Numbered from the stretch's first letter, positions 8,703 to 17,590 are shown. The stretch: DNA of 64,000 bases from Aeromicrobium choanae (GCF_900167475.1 NZ_LT796768.1:930001-994000), one strand, 5' to 3'. Notes: generated by a model from the sequence alone, not told the origin. Program-made: numbers and translations.

Positions 8703-10220
8703 TCAGCCGAGGGTGACTCCGATGAACTTCGGCTTGCCGAGGAGGTTGCCCTCGAAGCCATCGACGTCCTCGGAGAGGCCGACGATCGAGTTGCCGAACA
8801 CGAGCGGGAAGAAGGACGTGTCGGCGAAGACCGCCTCGGCGGCCTCGTCCAGCCCGGGCTTGCGCTCGGCCGGCTCGGTCGACACGTCGGCCTTCTCCAG
8901 CGCCTTCTCCAGGCCGGGCGTCCACTGGTCCGACGTGTTGAAGTAGCCGTCGGCCGAGAACAGCAGGCGGTACGTCATCGCCGGATCCGGGCGACCGGTC
9001 CACTGCGACAGGTACGCCGGCGACTTGCGGTCGTTGAAGTAGTCGCTCGTGCCCTGCACGATCTCGAGCGGCTTGATGTTGACCGTCACACCGACGTCGG
9101 ACCACTGCTCCTTGAGGATCTCGGCCACGCGCACGGTGGCGGAGTCGGCGTTGACGATCATGTCGAACGTCAGGTCGGACTCGCCCGCCGCGGAGAGCAG
9201 CTTCTTGGCCTCGTCGGGGTTGAACTCCGACTTGACCGACTCCGGCGGAGCGGCCCAGTAGTCGCTCGGCAGGGCGCCGTTCGCGACCGAGCCGCGACCG
9301 AAGTAGGCGCTCTTGAGCAGCGCCTCGCGGTCGATGGCCAGGCTCAGGGCCTTGCGCACCTGCGGATCACCGAGCTCCTCGGAGTCGCGGTTCAGGTACA
9401 CTTGGTTGACGTTCACGCGCGGGGTGTCGCTGACCGCGACGTTCGAGGCCTTCTCGAGGCCGTCGGCGTCCGACGGCGACACGTCCATCACCACGTCCTG
9501 CTGGCCCGAGCGCAACGAGGTCACGCGGGTCTTCGGGTCGGGGATGATGTTGAAGTTGATCGCGGAGACGCGCTCGGCGTCCTTGTCCCAGTAGTCGGCG
9601 TAGCGCTTCACCTTGATGACCGAGCCGCGCTTCCACTCGACGAACTCCCAGCCGCCGGCGCCCACGGGCTTGGTGCTGAGGTCGCCACCGGCCGCCTCGG
9701 CCGCCTTGGGCGAGACCATCATGCCGGCGCGGTCGGCGAGCACGAGCAGCAGCGAGGCGTCGGGACCGTTGAGCTTGTAGGTCACCGTGTACTCGTCGTC
9801 GGCCGTGACCGAGTCGACCGACGCGAGGTCGGCCTGGATGTTCGAGCCCTCGCCCTTGGCGCGCTCGAAGTTGTAGACGACCGCCTCGGCGTTGAAAGGC
9901 TCGCCGTCGTGGAACTTCACGCCCTCACGCAGCTTCAGCGTCAGCTCGGTCGGCGACTTCTGCTCCCACGACTCGGCCAGTCCCGGCTGGGCCTCGAGGC
10001 CCTTGTCGTAGGAGATCAGCGTGTCGTACAGCGGGTAGATCAGGACGTGGTCCGTGCCCGCGTTGCCGCGGATCGGATCGAGCGAGGACGCGTCGGAGAC
10101 GGCCGCCACGCGCAGTGCGCGGTCGGAGTCGCCTGACTCGCCCCCGCCGCCGCCACAGGCGGCCACGACGGAGAGGAGGAGCGCCGCGGCGATCGCGCCT
10201 CCACGGAATCGAATCTTCAT
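8703..10220 (-). CDS. ABC transporter substrate-binding lipoprotein, family 5 (DppA/OppA type)
   Basis: Extracytoplasmic receptor (505 aa) of the importer. The N-terminus is a lipoprotein signal: Lys/Arg region, hydrophobic stretch, then lipobox VAAC, followed by a Gly-rich linker. The family-5 solute-binding fold is evident from ASSLDPI, LAESWEQKS, LKLREGVKFHDGEPFNAEAVVYNFE and KPVGAGGWEFVEW. Ligands of this family are peptides, nickel, sugars or hydrophobic acids; the neighbouring CoA ligase and carboxylase suggest a carboxylic acid. ATG 10220 overlaps the CoA ligase stop (ATGA). It is not closely related to the three receptors at 27.6-43.8 kb. Confidence 0.92.
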   Translation of the reverse strand: MKIRFRGGAIAAALLLSVVAACGGGGGESGDSDRALRVAAVSDASSLDPIRGNAGTDHVLIYPLYDTLISYDKGLEAQPGLAESWEQKSPTELTLKLREGVKFHDGEPFNAEAVVYNFERAKGEGSNIQADLASVDSVTADDEYTVTYKLNGPDASLLLVLADRAGMMVSPKAAEAAGGDLSTKPVGAGGWEFVEWKRGSVIKVKRYADYWDKDAERVSAINFNIIPDPKTRVTSLRSGQQDVVMDVSPSDADGLEKASNVAVSDTPRVNVNQVYLNRDSEELGDPQVRKALSLAIDREALLKSAYFGRGSVANGALPSDYWAAPPESVKSEFNPDEAKKLLSAAGESDLTFDMIVNADSATVRVAEILKEQWSDVGVTVNIKPLEIVQGTSDYFNDRKSPAYLSQWTGRPDPAMTYRLLFSADGYFNTSDQWTPGLEKALEKADVSTEPAERKPGLDEAAEAVFADTSFFPLVFGNSIVGLSEDVDGFEGNLLGKPKFIGVTLG

Positions 10221-11893
10221 GATGCCTGCCCTTCGTTCCACTGCTGACGCAGCTTGTACTTCTCGATCTTGTTGGTCGGGGTCCGGGGGATCTGGCCCAC
10301 CGGGATCACGTCACGGGGCCGCATGAACTTCGGCATCGTGTCGAGACAGTGCTGTTCGATCGCGGCGCGATCGAACGTGTGGCCGTCGGCCACCTCCACG
10401 AAGGCGATGACGTCGTCCTCGTCGCCGTCCGCGCTGGGCACCGCGATCACCGCGGCCAGCGCGAGGGACGGATGCTTGAGCAGCATCTCCTCGATGTGGA
10501 ATCCCGAGATGTTCTCGCCCCGGACGCGGATCCGGTCCCCCATCCGGTCGATGTAGGCGAAGACCCCGTCCTCGTCGCGGACGGCGGCGTCGCCGGTGTG
10601 GAACCAGAGGTTCCGCCAGGCCTTCACCGTGGCCTCGGGCTTGGCGAGGTACTCCTCGTGGATCAGCGAGGGGACGCGCGGGCGCATCGCCAGCTGGCCG
10701 ACGACACCGTCGGGGCAGACGCGGTCGCGGTCGTCGAGGATCGCCACCTCGAGGAAGGGCGTGGGCTTGCCCATGATCCCCTTCGGCATCGGGTCCGTGC
10801 CCCGCAGGACGAGCAGCCCGTGCTCCTCGAAGATCTCGCGCAGCCGATCGTGCGGGAGCCCGCGGTACAGGTCGGCCGGGGTGCCCTCCCCGGGCTCGGT
10901 CTGCTCGGTCAGGGTGACGAGCGGGTTGCCGGACTCGGACTGCCCGAACCCCGACGTCACGAAGTCGATGCCGAACCGCTCGGCGAACTCGTGGTGGTTC
11001 GCCGGCAGCGGCTGCAGGTGCACCTTGTTCAGGGGGTTGCGGCGGTCCTCCTCCCGCGGCTCGGCGTTGAGCAGCCACGGCGTCATGACGTCCAGCAGGA
11101 CGGCGGTGGTGCAGCCGGTCTCGGTGATCCGCCGCCAGAAGTCGTTGGGGCTGAACCGGTCCCACAGGCTGACCGAGGCGCCGGTCCAGAGGGCACGCAC
11201 GACGTTGAAGTGCGCTCCGCCGACGTGGTACATCGGCAGGTCGTTGTAGACCACGTCCTCCGGGGTCATCATGGTGCGCGCGACCCACGTGTAGCCGTTG
11301 ACCCACCGGTGCGACTGGACGACGCCCTTCGACGGGCCCGTCGTGCCGGAGGTGTAGATGACGTTGGCCGGATCGTCGAACTCGACCCGCACGTCAGGGC
11401 GCTCGGCCGGCTGAACGAGCTTGCCGAACTCGCCCTCGTGCAGGCCGTCGATGACGATCACCTGCGGCGAGCACTCGAGCCGGTCCTCGATGTCGAGGAT
11501 CCGCTGGTGCATGGCACGGTCGACCAGCAGCGCGGTGGGCCGGGTGTCGTTGAGCTGGTACGCCAGCAGGTCGCCCGCGTACTGGAAGTTGACCGGGGCG
11601 TAGACGGCACCGGCCTTCCACAGCCCGTACATGGCGAGGGTCGAGACGAGCGGGTGCGTGGTCAGGATGCTGACCCGCGAGCCGGGCTCCACGCCGAGGG
11701 CGACCAGGTTCCCGGCGACGTGGTCGGTGGTGCGGCCCAGCTCCGCGTAGGTCAGGGTCTCGCCGGTCTCGCCGTAGACGATCGCCCGGCGGTCGCCGGT
11801 GGCGGCCACGTGGTGGTCGAGCGCGTCGACCGCGGTGGCGAAGTCGCACTCCAGCAGCTCCTCGAGCTCGGCGGCGGTCACGGTGTCACCCAT
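10217..11893 (-). CDS. acyl-CoA synthetase (ANL superfamily, carnitine-CoA-ligase-like)
   Basis: Predicted AMP-forming CoA ligase (558 aa) that activates the imported acid. The P-loop motif is IYTSGTTGPSKGVVQSH (about residues 183-199). The hinge/A8 region reads GDRIRVRGENISGFHIEE, and the C-terminal lysine that drives adenylation is in NKIEKYKL. The usual YGxTE motif is replaced by FGQSESG, as in CaiC-like ligases. The gene lies one base after the carboxyltransferase stop and overlaps the receptor start, so it is in the middle of the operon. Substrate unknown. Confidence 0.85.
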   Translation of the reverse strand: MGDTVTAAELEELLECDFATAVDALDHHVAATGDRRAIVYGETGETLTYAELGRTTDHVAGNLVALGVEPGSRVSILTTHPLVSTLAMYGLWKAGAVYAPVNFQYAGDLLAYQLNDTRPTALLVDRAMHQRILDIEDRLECSPQVIVIDGLHEGEFGKLVQPAERPDVRVEFDDPANVIYTSGTTGPSKGVVQSHRWVNGYTWVARTMMTPEDVVYNDLPMYHVGGAHFNVVRALWTGASVSLWDRFSPNDFWRRITETGCTTAVLLDVMTPWLLNAEPREEDRRNPLNKVHLQPLPANHHEFAERFGIDFVTSGFGQSESGNPLVTLTEQTEPGEGTPADLYRGLPHDRLREIFEEHGLLVLRGTDPMPKGIMGKPTPFLEVAILDDRDRVCPDGVVGQLAMRPRVPSLIHEEYLAKPEATVKAWRNLWFHTGDAAVRDEDGVFAYIDRMGDRIRVRGENISGFHIEEMLLKHPSLALAAVIAVPSADGDEDDVIAFVEVADGHTFDRAAIEQHCLDTMPKFMRPRDVIPVGQIPRTPTNKIEKYKLRQQWNEGQAS

Positions 11894-11894
11894 G

Positions 11895-13448
11895 TCAGGG
11901 CCTCGTCCCGAACGACGGGGGGCCGACCTGCTCGGGGACGACCCGGTAGGCGTCGCGCACCCAGCGGGTCAGCAGCTCGCGGCTGCGGCGCGGGTCGATG
12001 AGGTCCTGCACGCCGTAGCGCTCGGCCGTGCGGAACGGCGAGCGGGAGACCTCGAGCCGATCGTGGATCTCCTTCATCATCGCCTCGGGATCGTCCGACG
12101 CCTCGAGGTCGGCACGGTAGGCCGCCTCGACGCCACCCTCGACGGGCAGCGAGCCCCAGTCGCCGGAGGGCCAGGCCCACTGGCGGTTGAAGCGGTGGCG
12201 GTTGACCTGCCCGGCCCCGCCCACACCGAAGACGCGGCGCACGATGATCTCGGCCATCGGCACGCGGGCCTGGTAGGCCGCGACCACGGCGCGGGCGCCG
12301 CGACGGATCGAGGCCGACTTCTCGGCCGCGAGGCCGATCTGCATCCCCGACTGGTCGGTCAGGCTCACGATCGGCAGGTGGAACGTCTCGCACAGGTCGA
12401 TGAGGCGCGTCATGGCGTCGGCGCCGTTGGGCGTCATCGTCGCGCCCTTGTACGGATCGGTGGCGATCACGCCGACCGGGTGGCCGTCGAGGCGAGCCAG
12501 GCCGGTGTAGACCGAGGCTCCGAATCCGGCGTACTCGAAGTTCGAGCCGCCGTCGAAGATCGCGTCGAGGATCGTGCGCAGCCGGTACGGCTGACGACGG
12601 TTGCGCGGCACGACGTCGGCCAGGCCCTCGGACGAGGTGGTCGGCTCGATCCCCGCGATGACCGGCGGCACGTCGTGGACGCTCGACGGCAGGTACGACA
12701 GGAAGTCGCGGACGGCCTGCAGGGCCGCCTTCTCGTCGGGGACGATCCGGTCGATCGCTCCGCTGCGGCGGTGCACCTCGGCGCCGCCGAGCTGCTCCTT
12801 GTCGAGGGTCTCCCCCGTGGCGTGCTTCACGACGGGCGGGCCCGCGACGAACATCTGCGAGATGCCCTCGATCAGGACACTGAAGTGGCTCATCGCCACG
12901 CGGCCCGCGCCGAGTCCGGCCACGGGGCCCATGCAGGCGGCGACGACGGGGACGAGCGAGAGGTTCTCCACGAGCGCGTCCCAGCCGGGGTTGGCGGGCA
13001 CGTAGGTGTAGCCGGCGTCCTCGATCATCCGGACGCTGCCGCCGCCACCGGTTCCCTCGACCAGCCGCACCAGGGGTGCACGCAGGGCGCCGGCCATCCG
13101 CTCGGAGTCGACCTGCTTGGCCATGATCGACGCATCGGCCGCACCGCCGCGGATCGTGAAGTCGTCGGCACCGAGGGCGACGCGGCGGCCGTCGATCTCG
13201 CCGAGGCCGAACACGAAGTTGGCCGGCATGACGCTGACGGTGCTGCCGTCGTCGGCGCGGGTGGCGAAGCCCGCGAGGGCGCCGACCTCCTCGAAGCTGC
13301 CGTCGTCGAGCAGGTCGACGATGCGCTCGCGGACGGTGCTGCGACCGTTCTCGTGCTGGCGGCGGATCTTGTCCTCGCCGCCGAGCAACTCGGCGAAACG
13401 CTGTCGGCGGGAGATCTCGTCGATCTCGTCGGACCACACGTGGCTCAC
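11895..13448 (-). CDS. acyl-CoA carboxylase carboxyltransferase (beta) subunit
   Basis: Transfers the carboxyl group from carboxybiotin to an acyl-CoA. The 517-aa protein has both crotonase-like halves of the carboxyl_trans domain: the N half with DDFTIRGGAADASIMAKQ and LVRLVEGTGGGGS, and the C half with SLTDQSGMQIG and a VFGVGGAGQVN segment. It is closer to catabolic carboxylases (methylcrotonyl/geranyl type) than to the housekeeping AccD5 type, by eye. The frame is open to 13532, but GTG 13448 with GGGG ahead is preferred. It is the first gene of the nine-gene operon 13448-3540; a perfect CCTAAGC palindrome lies 51 bp upstream. Confidence 0.87.
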   Translation of the reverse strand: MSHVWSDEIDEISRRQRFAELLGGEDKIRRQHENGRSTVRERIVDLLDDGSFEEVGALAGFATRADDGSTVSVMPANFVFGLGEIDGRRVALGADDFTIRGGAADASIMAKQVDSERMAGALRAPLVRLVEGTGGGGSVRMIEDAGYTYVPANPGWDALVENLSLVPVVAACMGPVAGLGAGRVAMSHFSVLIEGISQMFVAGPPVVKHATGETLDKEQLGGAEVHRRSGAIDRIVPDEKAALQAVRDFLSYLPSSVHDVPPVIAGIEPTTSSEGLADVVPRNRRQPYRLRTILDAIFDGGSNFEYAGFGASVYTGLARLDGHPVGVIATDPYKGATMTPNGADAMTRLIDLCETFHLPIVSLTDQSGMQIGLAAEKSASIRRGARAVVAAYQARVPMAEIIVRRVFGVGGAGQVNRHRFNRQWAWPSGDWGSLPVEGGVEAAYRADLEASDDPEAMMKEIHDRLEVSRSPFRTAERYGVQDLIDPRRSRELLTRWVRDAYRVVPEQVGPPSFGTRP

Positions 13449-13499
13449 TGCTGCCCCTTTGATCGGAGAAGGCGGCCGGACCGCCTCGTTGTCACCTGA

Positions 13500-13517
13500 C
13501 CTAAGCATTCGCTTAGG
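13500..13517. promoter_or_regulatory. palindromic operator CCTAAGC-ATTC-GCTTAGG
   Basis: Perfect inverted repeat with 7-bp arms around a 4-bp centre, 51 bp upstream of the carboxyltransferase start. The same arms recur at 13901-13918 between the carrier gene and the TetR gene. Inferred binding site of the TetR-family protein at 13984-14664. Confidence 0.75.
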
Positions 13518-13600
13518 TCCGCGAAGATCCACGTTAAGTGATCCCCATCACAGGGTCAAGCCTGAACTTGAAGTTATTTTCATGTACTTGGAATGACAGC

Positions 13601-13628
13601 GGCCGAGCCGGTGAAATCCGGCTCGGCC
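13601..13628 (-). terminator. hairpin terminator after the biotin carrier gene
   Basis: GGCCGAGCCGG pairs with CCGGCTCGGCC around a six-base loop, 20 bases beyond the carrier stop. There is no T-tract, as is common in high-GC actinobacteria. It separates the carrier transcript from the carboxyltransferase promoter. Confidence 0.65.
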
Positions 13629-13647
13629 ACGAGGAACATCCGGCGGC

Positions 13648-13863
13648 TCAGTCGCTGAAGCGCGCCACAATGGCGCCTTCCTCCACCACATCTCCCTCGG
13701 ATGGCAGGATTTCCTGCACCACGCCGGCCCGGGGAGCCACGACCGGGATCTCCATCTTCATCGATTCCAGGATGAGCAGGGGCTGGCCCTCCTCCACCTG
13801 GTCGCCGACGGCAACCTCGATCTTGAACACGGAGGCTGTCAGCTCGGATCGCACGTCGGACAT
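13648..13863 (-). CDS. biotin carrier protein of acyl-CoA carboxylase
   Basis: Free-standing biotinyl domain of 71 aa. The biotin-accepting lysine is K36 in ESMKMEIPV, with the expected flanking Met residues and a GDVVEEG turn near the end. It carries carboxybiotin between the biotin carboxylase (3540-4889) and the carboxyltransferase (11895-13448). I prefer ATG 13863, preceded by GAAAGG; an in-frame ATG at 13878 would add five residues. It has its own promoter with operator 13901-13918 and its own terminator, so it is controlled with the operon but transcribed separately. Confidence 0.9.
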   Translation of the reverse strand: MSDVRSELTASVFKIEVAVGDQVEEGQPLLILESMKMEIPVVAPRAGVVQEILPSEGDVVEEGAIVARFSD

Positions 13864-13900
13864 GTCGTGACCTTTCATTGCTTCGTCATGCTGGAGGAAA

Positions 13901-13918
13901 CCTAAGCATACGCTTATG
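13901..13918. promoter_or_regulatory. palindromic operator CCTAAGC-ATAC-GCTTATG
   Basis: Second copy of the CCTAAGC-N4-GCTTAKG inverted repeat, with one mismatch. It sits between the leftward carrier gene (start 13863) and the rightward TetR gene (start 13984), so it can control both and give autoregulation. Confidence 0.72.
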
Positions 13919-13983
13919 ATGAGATGATGGGGAGCCTGCAGCGCCACTCAGGGGTGTGCAGAGGCTGAAATGGAGTGACGACG

Positions 13984-14664
13984 ATGGCCGAGACCAGCCC
14001 GCCGCAGGCGGCGATCCCCCCGCGGGTCCTGATCGACCGCGAGCACGCCGAGCGACGGATCGAGCAGTTCTGGGACGAACGGGCCACGGGCGCCTCGCGC
14101 AAGATCCTGCGCGGCGCGACCCTCGCGTTCGCCGACCTCGGCTACCACGGTGCGTCCACCCGCGAGATCGCCACGCGATCGGGCATGAGCTCGGCGGCGG
14201 TCTACATCCACTTCGAGTCCAAGCAGGAGCTGTTCCACCGCATCGCGCTCGAGGGACACCGGGCCTCCACGGGCGCCTTCAGCCAGCCCGCGCGGCAGGC
14301 CGCCGACCCGGTGGGCCAGCTCAGACTGGGGGTGGCGTCGTTCGCCACGTGGAACGCCGAGATGAACCTGCTGTCGCGCTCGATCGAGTACGAGATCCGG
14401 CTGCAACGCGGACCGGAGTTCGCCGACGTGTGGGCGCTGCGACGCGCTGTCGACGAACACGTCCTCGAGATCCTCGAGGCCGGCGTGGCCGAGGGCACCT
14501 TCCGGCTCGCCGACCTGGAGTGGGCCAAGATCACGATCCTGTCGACCTGCATCGACGTCGCGCGCTGGTACCGGCACGGGTCCGCGCGTACGCCCACCGC
14601 GATCGGCTTCCAGTACGCCGACCTGGCGATGACCCTCGCCGGCGCCCGCCACCTGTCGCACTGA
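13984..14664 (+). CDS. TetR/AcrR family regulator of the split-carboxylase operon
   Basis: A 226-aa regulator with an N-terminal helix-turn-helix: ILRGATLAFADLGYHGAS, then TREIATRSGMSSAAVYIHFESK (about residues 35-75), the standard TetR DNA-binding pattern. The C-terminal ligand domain is not conserved; KstR-like or FadR-like ligands (acyl-CoA) are common in such settings. ATG 13984 is preferred over GTG 13975 because TGGAG lies eight bases before it. Divergent from the biotin carrier gene and next to two CCTAAGC palindromes, so it probably represses 13863-3540 and itself until an acyl-CoA binds. Confidence 0.88.
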   Translation: MAETSPPQAAIPPRVLIDREHAERRIEQFWDERATGASRKILRGATLAFADLGYHGASTREIATRSGMSSAAVYIHFESKQELFHRIALEGHRASTGAFSQPARQAADPVGQLRLGVASFATWNAEMNLLSRSIEYEIRLQRGPEFADVWALRRAVDEHVLEILEAGVAEGTFRLADLEWAKITILSTCIDVARWYRHGSARTPTAIGFQYADLAMTLAGARHLSH

Positions 14665-14694
14665 AGGCTCCTCGGGCGAGTCCGCGCCCGCCTG

Positions 14695-14710
14695 TTGACA
14701 CGACCGTCAA
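14695..14710. promoter_or_regulatory. operator TTGACACGACCGTCAA
   Basis: TTGAC-N6-GTCAA inverted repeat, one of four in this module (others at 14726, 17612 and 17646). It lies about 90 bp before the CoA ligase start. Probable site of the TetR protein encoded at 16985-17590. Confidence 0.7.
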
Positions 14711-14725
14711 AGTCGGCTTCACTCG

Positions 14726-14741
14726 TTGACACTGACGTCAA
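14726..14741. promoter_or_regulatory. operator TTGACACTGACGTCAA
   Basis: Second TTGAC-N6-GTCAA repeat upstream of the CoA ligase, 15 bp after the first and 59 bp before the ATG. The 31-bp centre-to-centre spacing places the two sites about three helical turns apart. Confidence 0.72.
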
Positions 14742-14800
14742 TGAGACCGTCGTCACCTTCCGTGCCCGGTCTCCCCCGACCCCCCGGAGGCAGCCGTCCC

Positions 14801-16462
14801 ATGACGACCCCGCAGACCCTCGACTCGTACCTGGCCGAAGTCCGCCGGCTGCAGGACGCCCTGCGTCCCGCCGGGATCCCGAACGAGGTCACGTACCCGG
14901 CCGGTGAGATCACGATCCCGGCCCACGTGTCGCACTGGGCGGCCGAGCGGCCCGACCACCTCGCGCTCGCCCTCGGCGACACCCGGTACACCTACGCCGA
15001 GCTCGACGACGCGCACCGCCGCGTGGCCACGTGGATGTCCGAGCACGGCGTGGGCCGCGGCGATCGCGTCGCGGTCTACCTCGGCAACTCCACCGAGTTC
15101 GTCATCGCCTTCCTGGCCCTGCTGCGCCTCGGCGCCGTCCACGTGCCGGTGAACCCGATGTTCCAGCCGGCCGAGCTCGCGTACGAGCTGCTCGACAGCG
15201 AGCCCGTGCTCGTCGTGACGAACACGGCGCTGTCGGCGACGCTCGAGGCGTGCGCCGACCGCGTCCCCGCGATCCCCGTCCTGCTGACCGACGGCACCGG
15301 CGAGCTCGGCTGGGAGTCGGCCGTGAGCGCGGCCCCGTACGCGGGCGACGACGGCGACCTCGAGTCGCTCGCCGCGCTGAACTACACGGGCGGGACGACC
15401 GGCATGCCGAAGGGCTGCCAGCACTCGCAGCGCCACATGCTCTACACCGTGGCCAGCGCAGCCGCGGCCACCGCGATGCCGTCCGACGGCAGCTACGTCT
15501 CGCTGTGCTACCTGCCGATCTTCTGGATCGCGGGCGAGGACCTCGGCATCCTGATCCCCCTCGTGCTCGGCGGCTCCAGCATCCTGATGGCGCGCTGGAG
15601 CGCCGCCGAGGTGGTCGACACCGTCGAGCGCGAGCACGTCACCCTCATGACGGGCACGGTCGAGAACTACCTCGAGCTGATGGACACCCAGGATCTGGCG
15701 TCGCGCGACCTGAGCTCGCTGCTGGACCCGCAGGCCGTCTCGTTCGTCCGCAAGATGACCCCGGAGGTCCGGCACCGCTGGGCCGAGCTCGTGCCCGGCT
15801 CGGTGCTGCGCGAGTCGGCCTACGGCATGACCGAGACCCACACGATCGACGCCGTGCCCTACGGCTTCGCCGAGAACGACCAGGATCTGCTCGCCGAGCC
15901 CGTCTTCTGCGGGATCCCGGTGCCCGGCACCGACATCGCCATCGTCGAGCTGGGCACCCAGAACCCCGTCCCGCTGGGCGAGGTCGGCGAGATCATCGTG
16001 CGCAGCCCCTCGGTCACCGACGGCTACTGGCGCAACGAGGAGGCCACCCGCGAGCAGCTGGTCGACGGGTGGATCCACACCGGCGACAACGGCCGCATCG
16101 ACGAGCAGGGCTTCCTGCACTACCTCGGTCGCCGCAAGGAGATGATCAAGGTCAGGGGCATGAGCGTGTTCCCCGCGGACGTCGAGATGCTGCTGGCCCA
16201 ACACCCCGCCGTGGACTCGGTCGCGGTCGTCCCCACCGACGACCCCGACACCGGCCAGCGCCCCGTGGCGTTCGTCGTCCCCAAGGCCGGCTCGGACGTC
16301 ACCGCCGAGGAGCTCGTGACGTGGTCGCGCGCGAACATGGCCACCTACAAGGTGCCGCTCGTCTCGGTGCTCGGCTCCCTGCCGATGACCGCCACCGGCA
16401 AGGTGCGCAAGAACGAACTGGCCGACGACGCGGCCGCGCTCAACTCCAAGGTCTCGTCGTGA
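14801..16462 (+). CDS. acyl-CoA synthetase (ANL superfamily)
   Basis: AMP-forming CoA ligase of 553 aa. The phosphate-binding loop reads YTGGTTGMPKGCQHSQ (about 192-207), with Gly in place of the usual Ser. The A5 motif is AYGMTETHT, A7/A8 are WIHTGDNGRID and GRRKEMIKVRGMSVFPADVE, and the catalytic lysine is in ATGKVRKNEL. The open frame begins earlier, but ATG 14801 has GGAGG ten bases ahead. Its stop overlaps the thioesterase GTG by four bases. Two TTGAC operators precede it. Substrate probably a medium- or long-chain acid handled by the single-chain carboxylase downstream (inference). Confidence 0.87.
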   Translation: MTTPQTLDSYLAEVRRLQDALRPAGIPNEVTYPAGEITIPAHVSHWAAERPDHLALALGDTRYTYAELDDAHRRVATWMSEHGVGRGDRVAVYLGNSTEFVIAFLALLRLGAVHVPVNPMFQPAELAYELLDSEPVLVVTNTALSATLEACADRVPAIPVLLTDGTGELGWESAVSAAPYAGDDGDLESLAALNYTGGTTGMPKGCQHSQRHMLYTVASAAAATAMPSDGSYVSLCYLPIFWIAGEDLGILIPLVLGGSSILMARWSAAEVVDTVEREHVTLMTGTVENYLELMDTQDLASRDLSSLLDPQAVSFVRKMTPEVRHRWAELVPGSVLRESAYGMTETHTIDAVPYGFAENDQDLLAEPVFCGIPVPGTDIAIVELGTQNPVPLGEVGEIIVRSPSVTDGYWRNEEATREQLVDGWIHTGDNGRIDEQGFLHYLGRRKEMIKVRGMSVFPADVEMLLAQHPAVDSVAVVPTDDPDTGQRPVAFVVPKAGSDVTAEELVTWSRANMATYKVPLVSVLGSLPMTATGKVRKNELADDAAALNSKVSS

Positions 16463-16971
16463 CCGCCCTGCCCACGCTCGAGGAGCTCGAGCCGCTCGGC
16501 GCGCTCTTCACCCGGACGGTGCCCGAGCGGTACCAGGACCTCAACGGCCACGTGAACGTGCGCGGGCACTACGACCTGCACATGGACGCCGCCGAGGAGT
16601 CCTGGGAGCGTCAGGTGGGCCTCGACCAGGCCTTCCTCGACCGCACCGGGCAGAGCTCGTTCAGCCTCACGCACCACGTGCAGTTCCACCGGGAGATCCT
16701 CGTGGGCCATGAGGTCTCGACGCACCTGAGGATCCTGGCCCGCGGACCCAAGACGGTCCACGCCGTCACGATCGTGGCCAACCGCACCACCGGCGAGATC
16801 GCCAGCACCCTGGAGTTCGTCGAGGCCTACGTGGACCTGACGACCCGCCGCACGGCACCGTTCGCGCCGGACGTGGCCGAGCGCATCGACGAGCTCCTCG
16901 AGCAGCACGCCGCGCTGCCGTGGTCGCTGCCGCCGAGTCATCGCCTCGGCACCACGCGCCCGACCGAGTGA
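16459..16971 (+). CDS. hotdog-fold acyl-CoA thioesterase family protein
   Basis: A 170-aa protein of the 4HBT-like hotdog family. The RYQDLNGHVNVRGHYD stretch (about residues 23-38) matches the D-x-N-x-H-V-N active-site pattern of this family; HHVQFHREILVGHEV and LEFVEAYVDLTTRRTAPF follow. It would hydrolyse acyl-CoA, relieving CoA shortage or releasing a product. It is coupled by a GTGA overlap to the CoA ligase. A clear paralogue lies at 54876-55379, again beside a CoA ligase. Confidence 0.75.
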   Translation: MTALPTLEELEPLGALFTRTVPERYQDLNGHVNVRGHYDLHMDAAEESWERQVGLDQAFLDRTGQSSFSLTHHVQFHREILVGHEVSTHLRILARGPKTVHAVTIVANRTTGEIASTLEFVEAYVDLTTRRTAPFAPDVAERIDELLEQHAALPWSLPPSHRLGTTRPTE

Positions 16972-16984
16972 GTCCTTCCGCGGC

Positions 16985-17590
16985 TCAGTGGCCGAGACAG
17001 GCCATCCAGATGCGGTGCATCTCCTCGACGGCCTCGTCCACGGTGGTCTCGCCGGCCACCACGAGGGGCGCGTAGCGGTCGTTCATCCCGGCGCCCATCA
17101 TGCCCAGCGCCTCGGGATCGGCCACCGGCTCGACCCGGCCGGCGCGGGCCTGCTGGCTGACGTACGTGGCCGTGCGGTGCACGGCCTCGCCCTGGATCTC
17201 GCGCCAGAGGCGGCGCATCTCCTCGTCGGCGACCGCCTGGTGGTTGAGGACGGTCATCAGCGCGAGGTTCTCGACCGTCGCCTCGAGCGTGGTCGCGATC
17301 GTGCGGTGCAGCACCTCGTCGACGGCGTCGCGATCGATCCCGGACAGGTCCTGGGCGCGCAGGAAGCGGTCGCGCACCTGCTCGGCGAGGACGGCGAAGA
17401 CCTGCTCCTTCGACGCGAAGTAGACGTAGAACGTGGCGCGGCTGACGCCGGCCCGGCGCGTGATCTCGGCGATCGTGGTGGCGCCGTAGCCGAGCTCCTC
17501 GAACGCCGCGCGAGCCGCGGTGAGCAGCTCGCCGTGCCGTTGCGCGTCCGCCCGGTCGTGGTCCTCGCGGATCGCCCAGCCCTGAGTCAT
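16985..17590 (-). CDS. TetR/AcrR family regulator of the single-chain carboxylase module
   Basis: A 201-aa TetR-type repressor. The HTH is at about residues 17-62: LLTAARAAFEELGYGATTIAEI, RRAGVSRATFYVYFASKEQVF. The C-terminal half is helical and presumably binds an acyl-CoA or acid. It is transcribed away from the carboxylase gene. The best of the four operators (TTGACAC-AA-GTGTCAA, 17612-17627) lies 21 bp before its own ATG, so autoregulation is likely. Confidence 0.88.
   Translation of the reverse strand: MTQGWAIREDHDRADAQRHGELLTAARAAFEELGYGATTIAEITRRAGVSRATFYVYFASKEQVFAVLAEQVRDRFLRAQDLSGIDRDAVDEVLHRTIATTLEATVENLALMTVLNHQAVADEEMRRLWREIQGEAVHRTATYVSQQARAGRVEPVADPEALGMMGAGMNDRYAPLVVAGETTVDEAVEEMHRIWMACLGH

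Noticed and set aside
13563-13576. TGAAC-like sequence near the carboxyltransferase promoter
   Set aside because: It resembles the right-hand regulon's operator in the left arm only, and the module has its own CCTAAGC operators.
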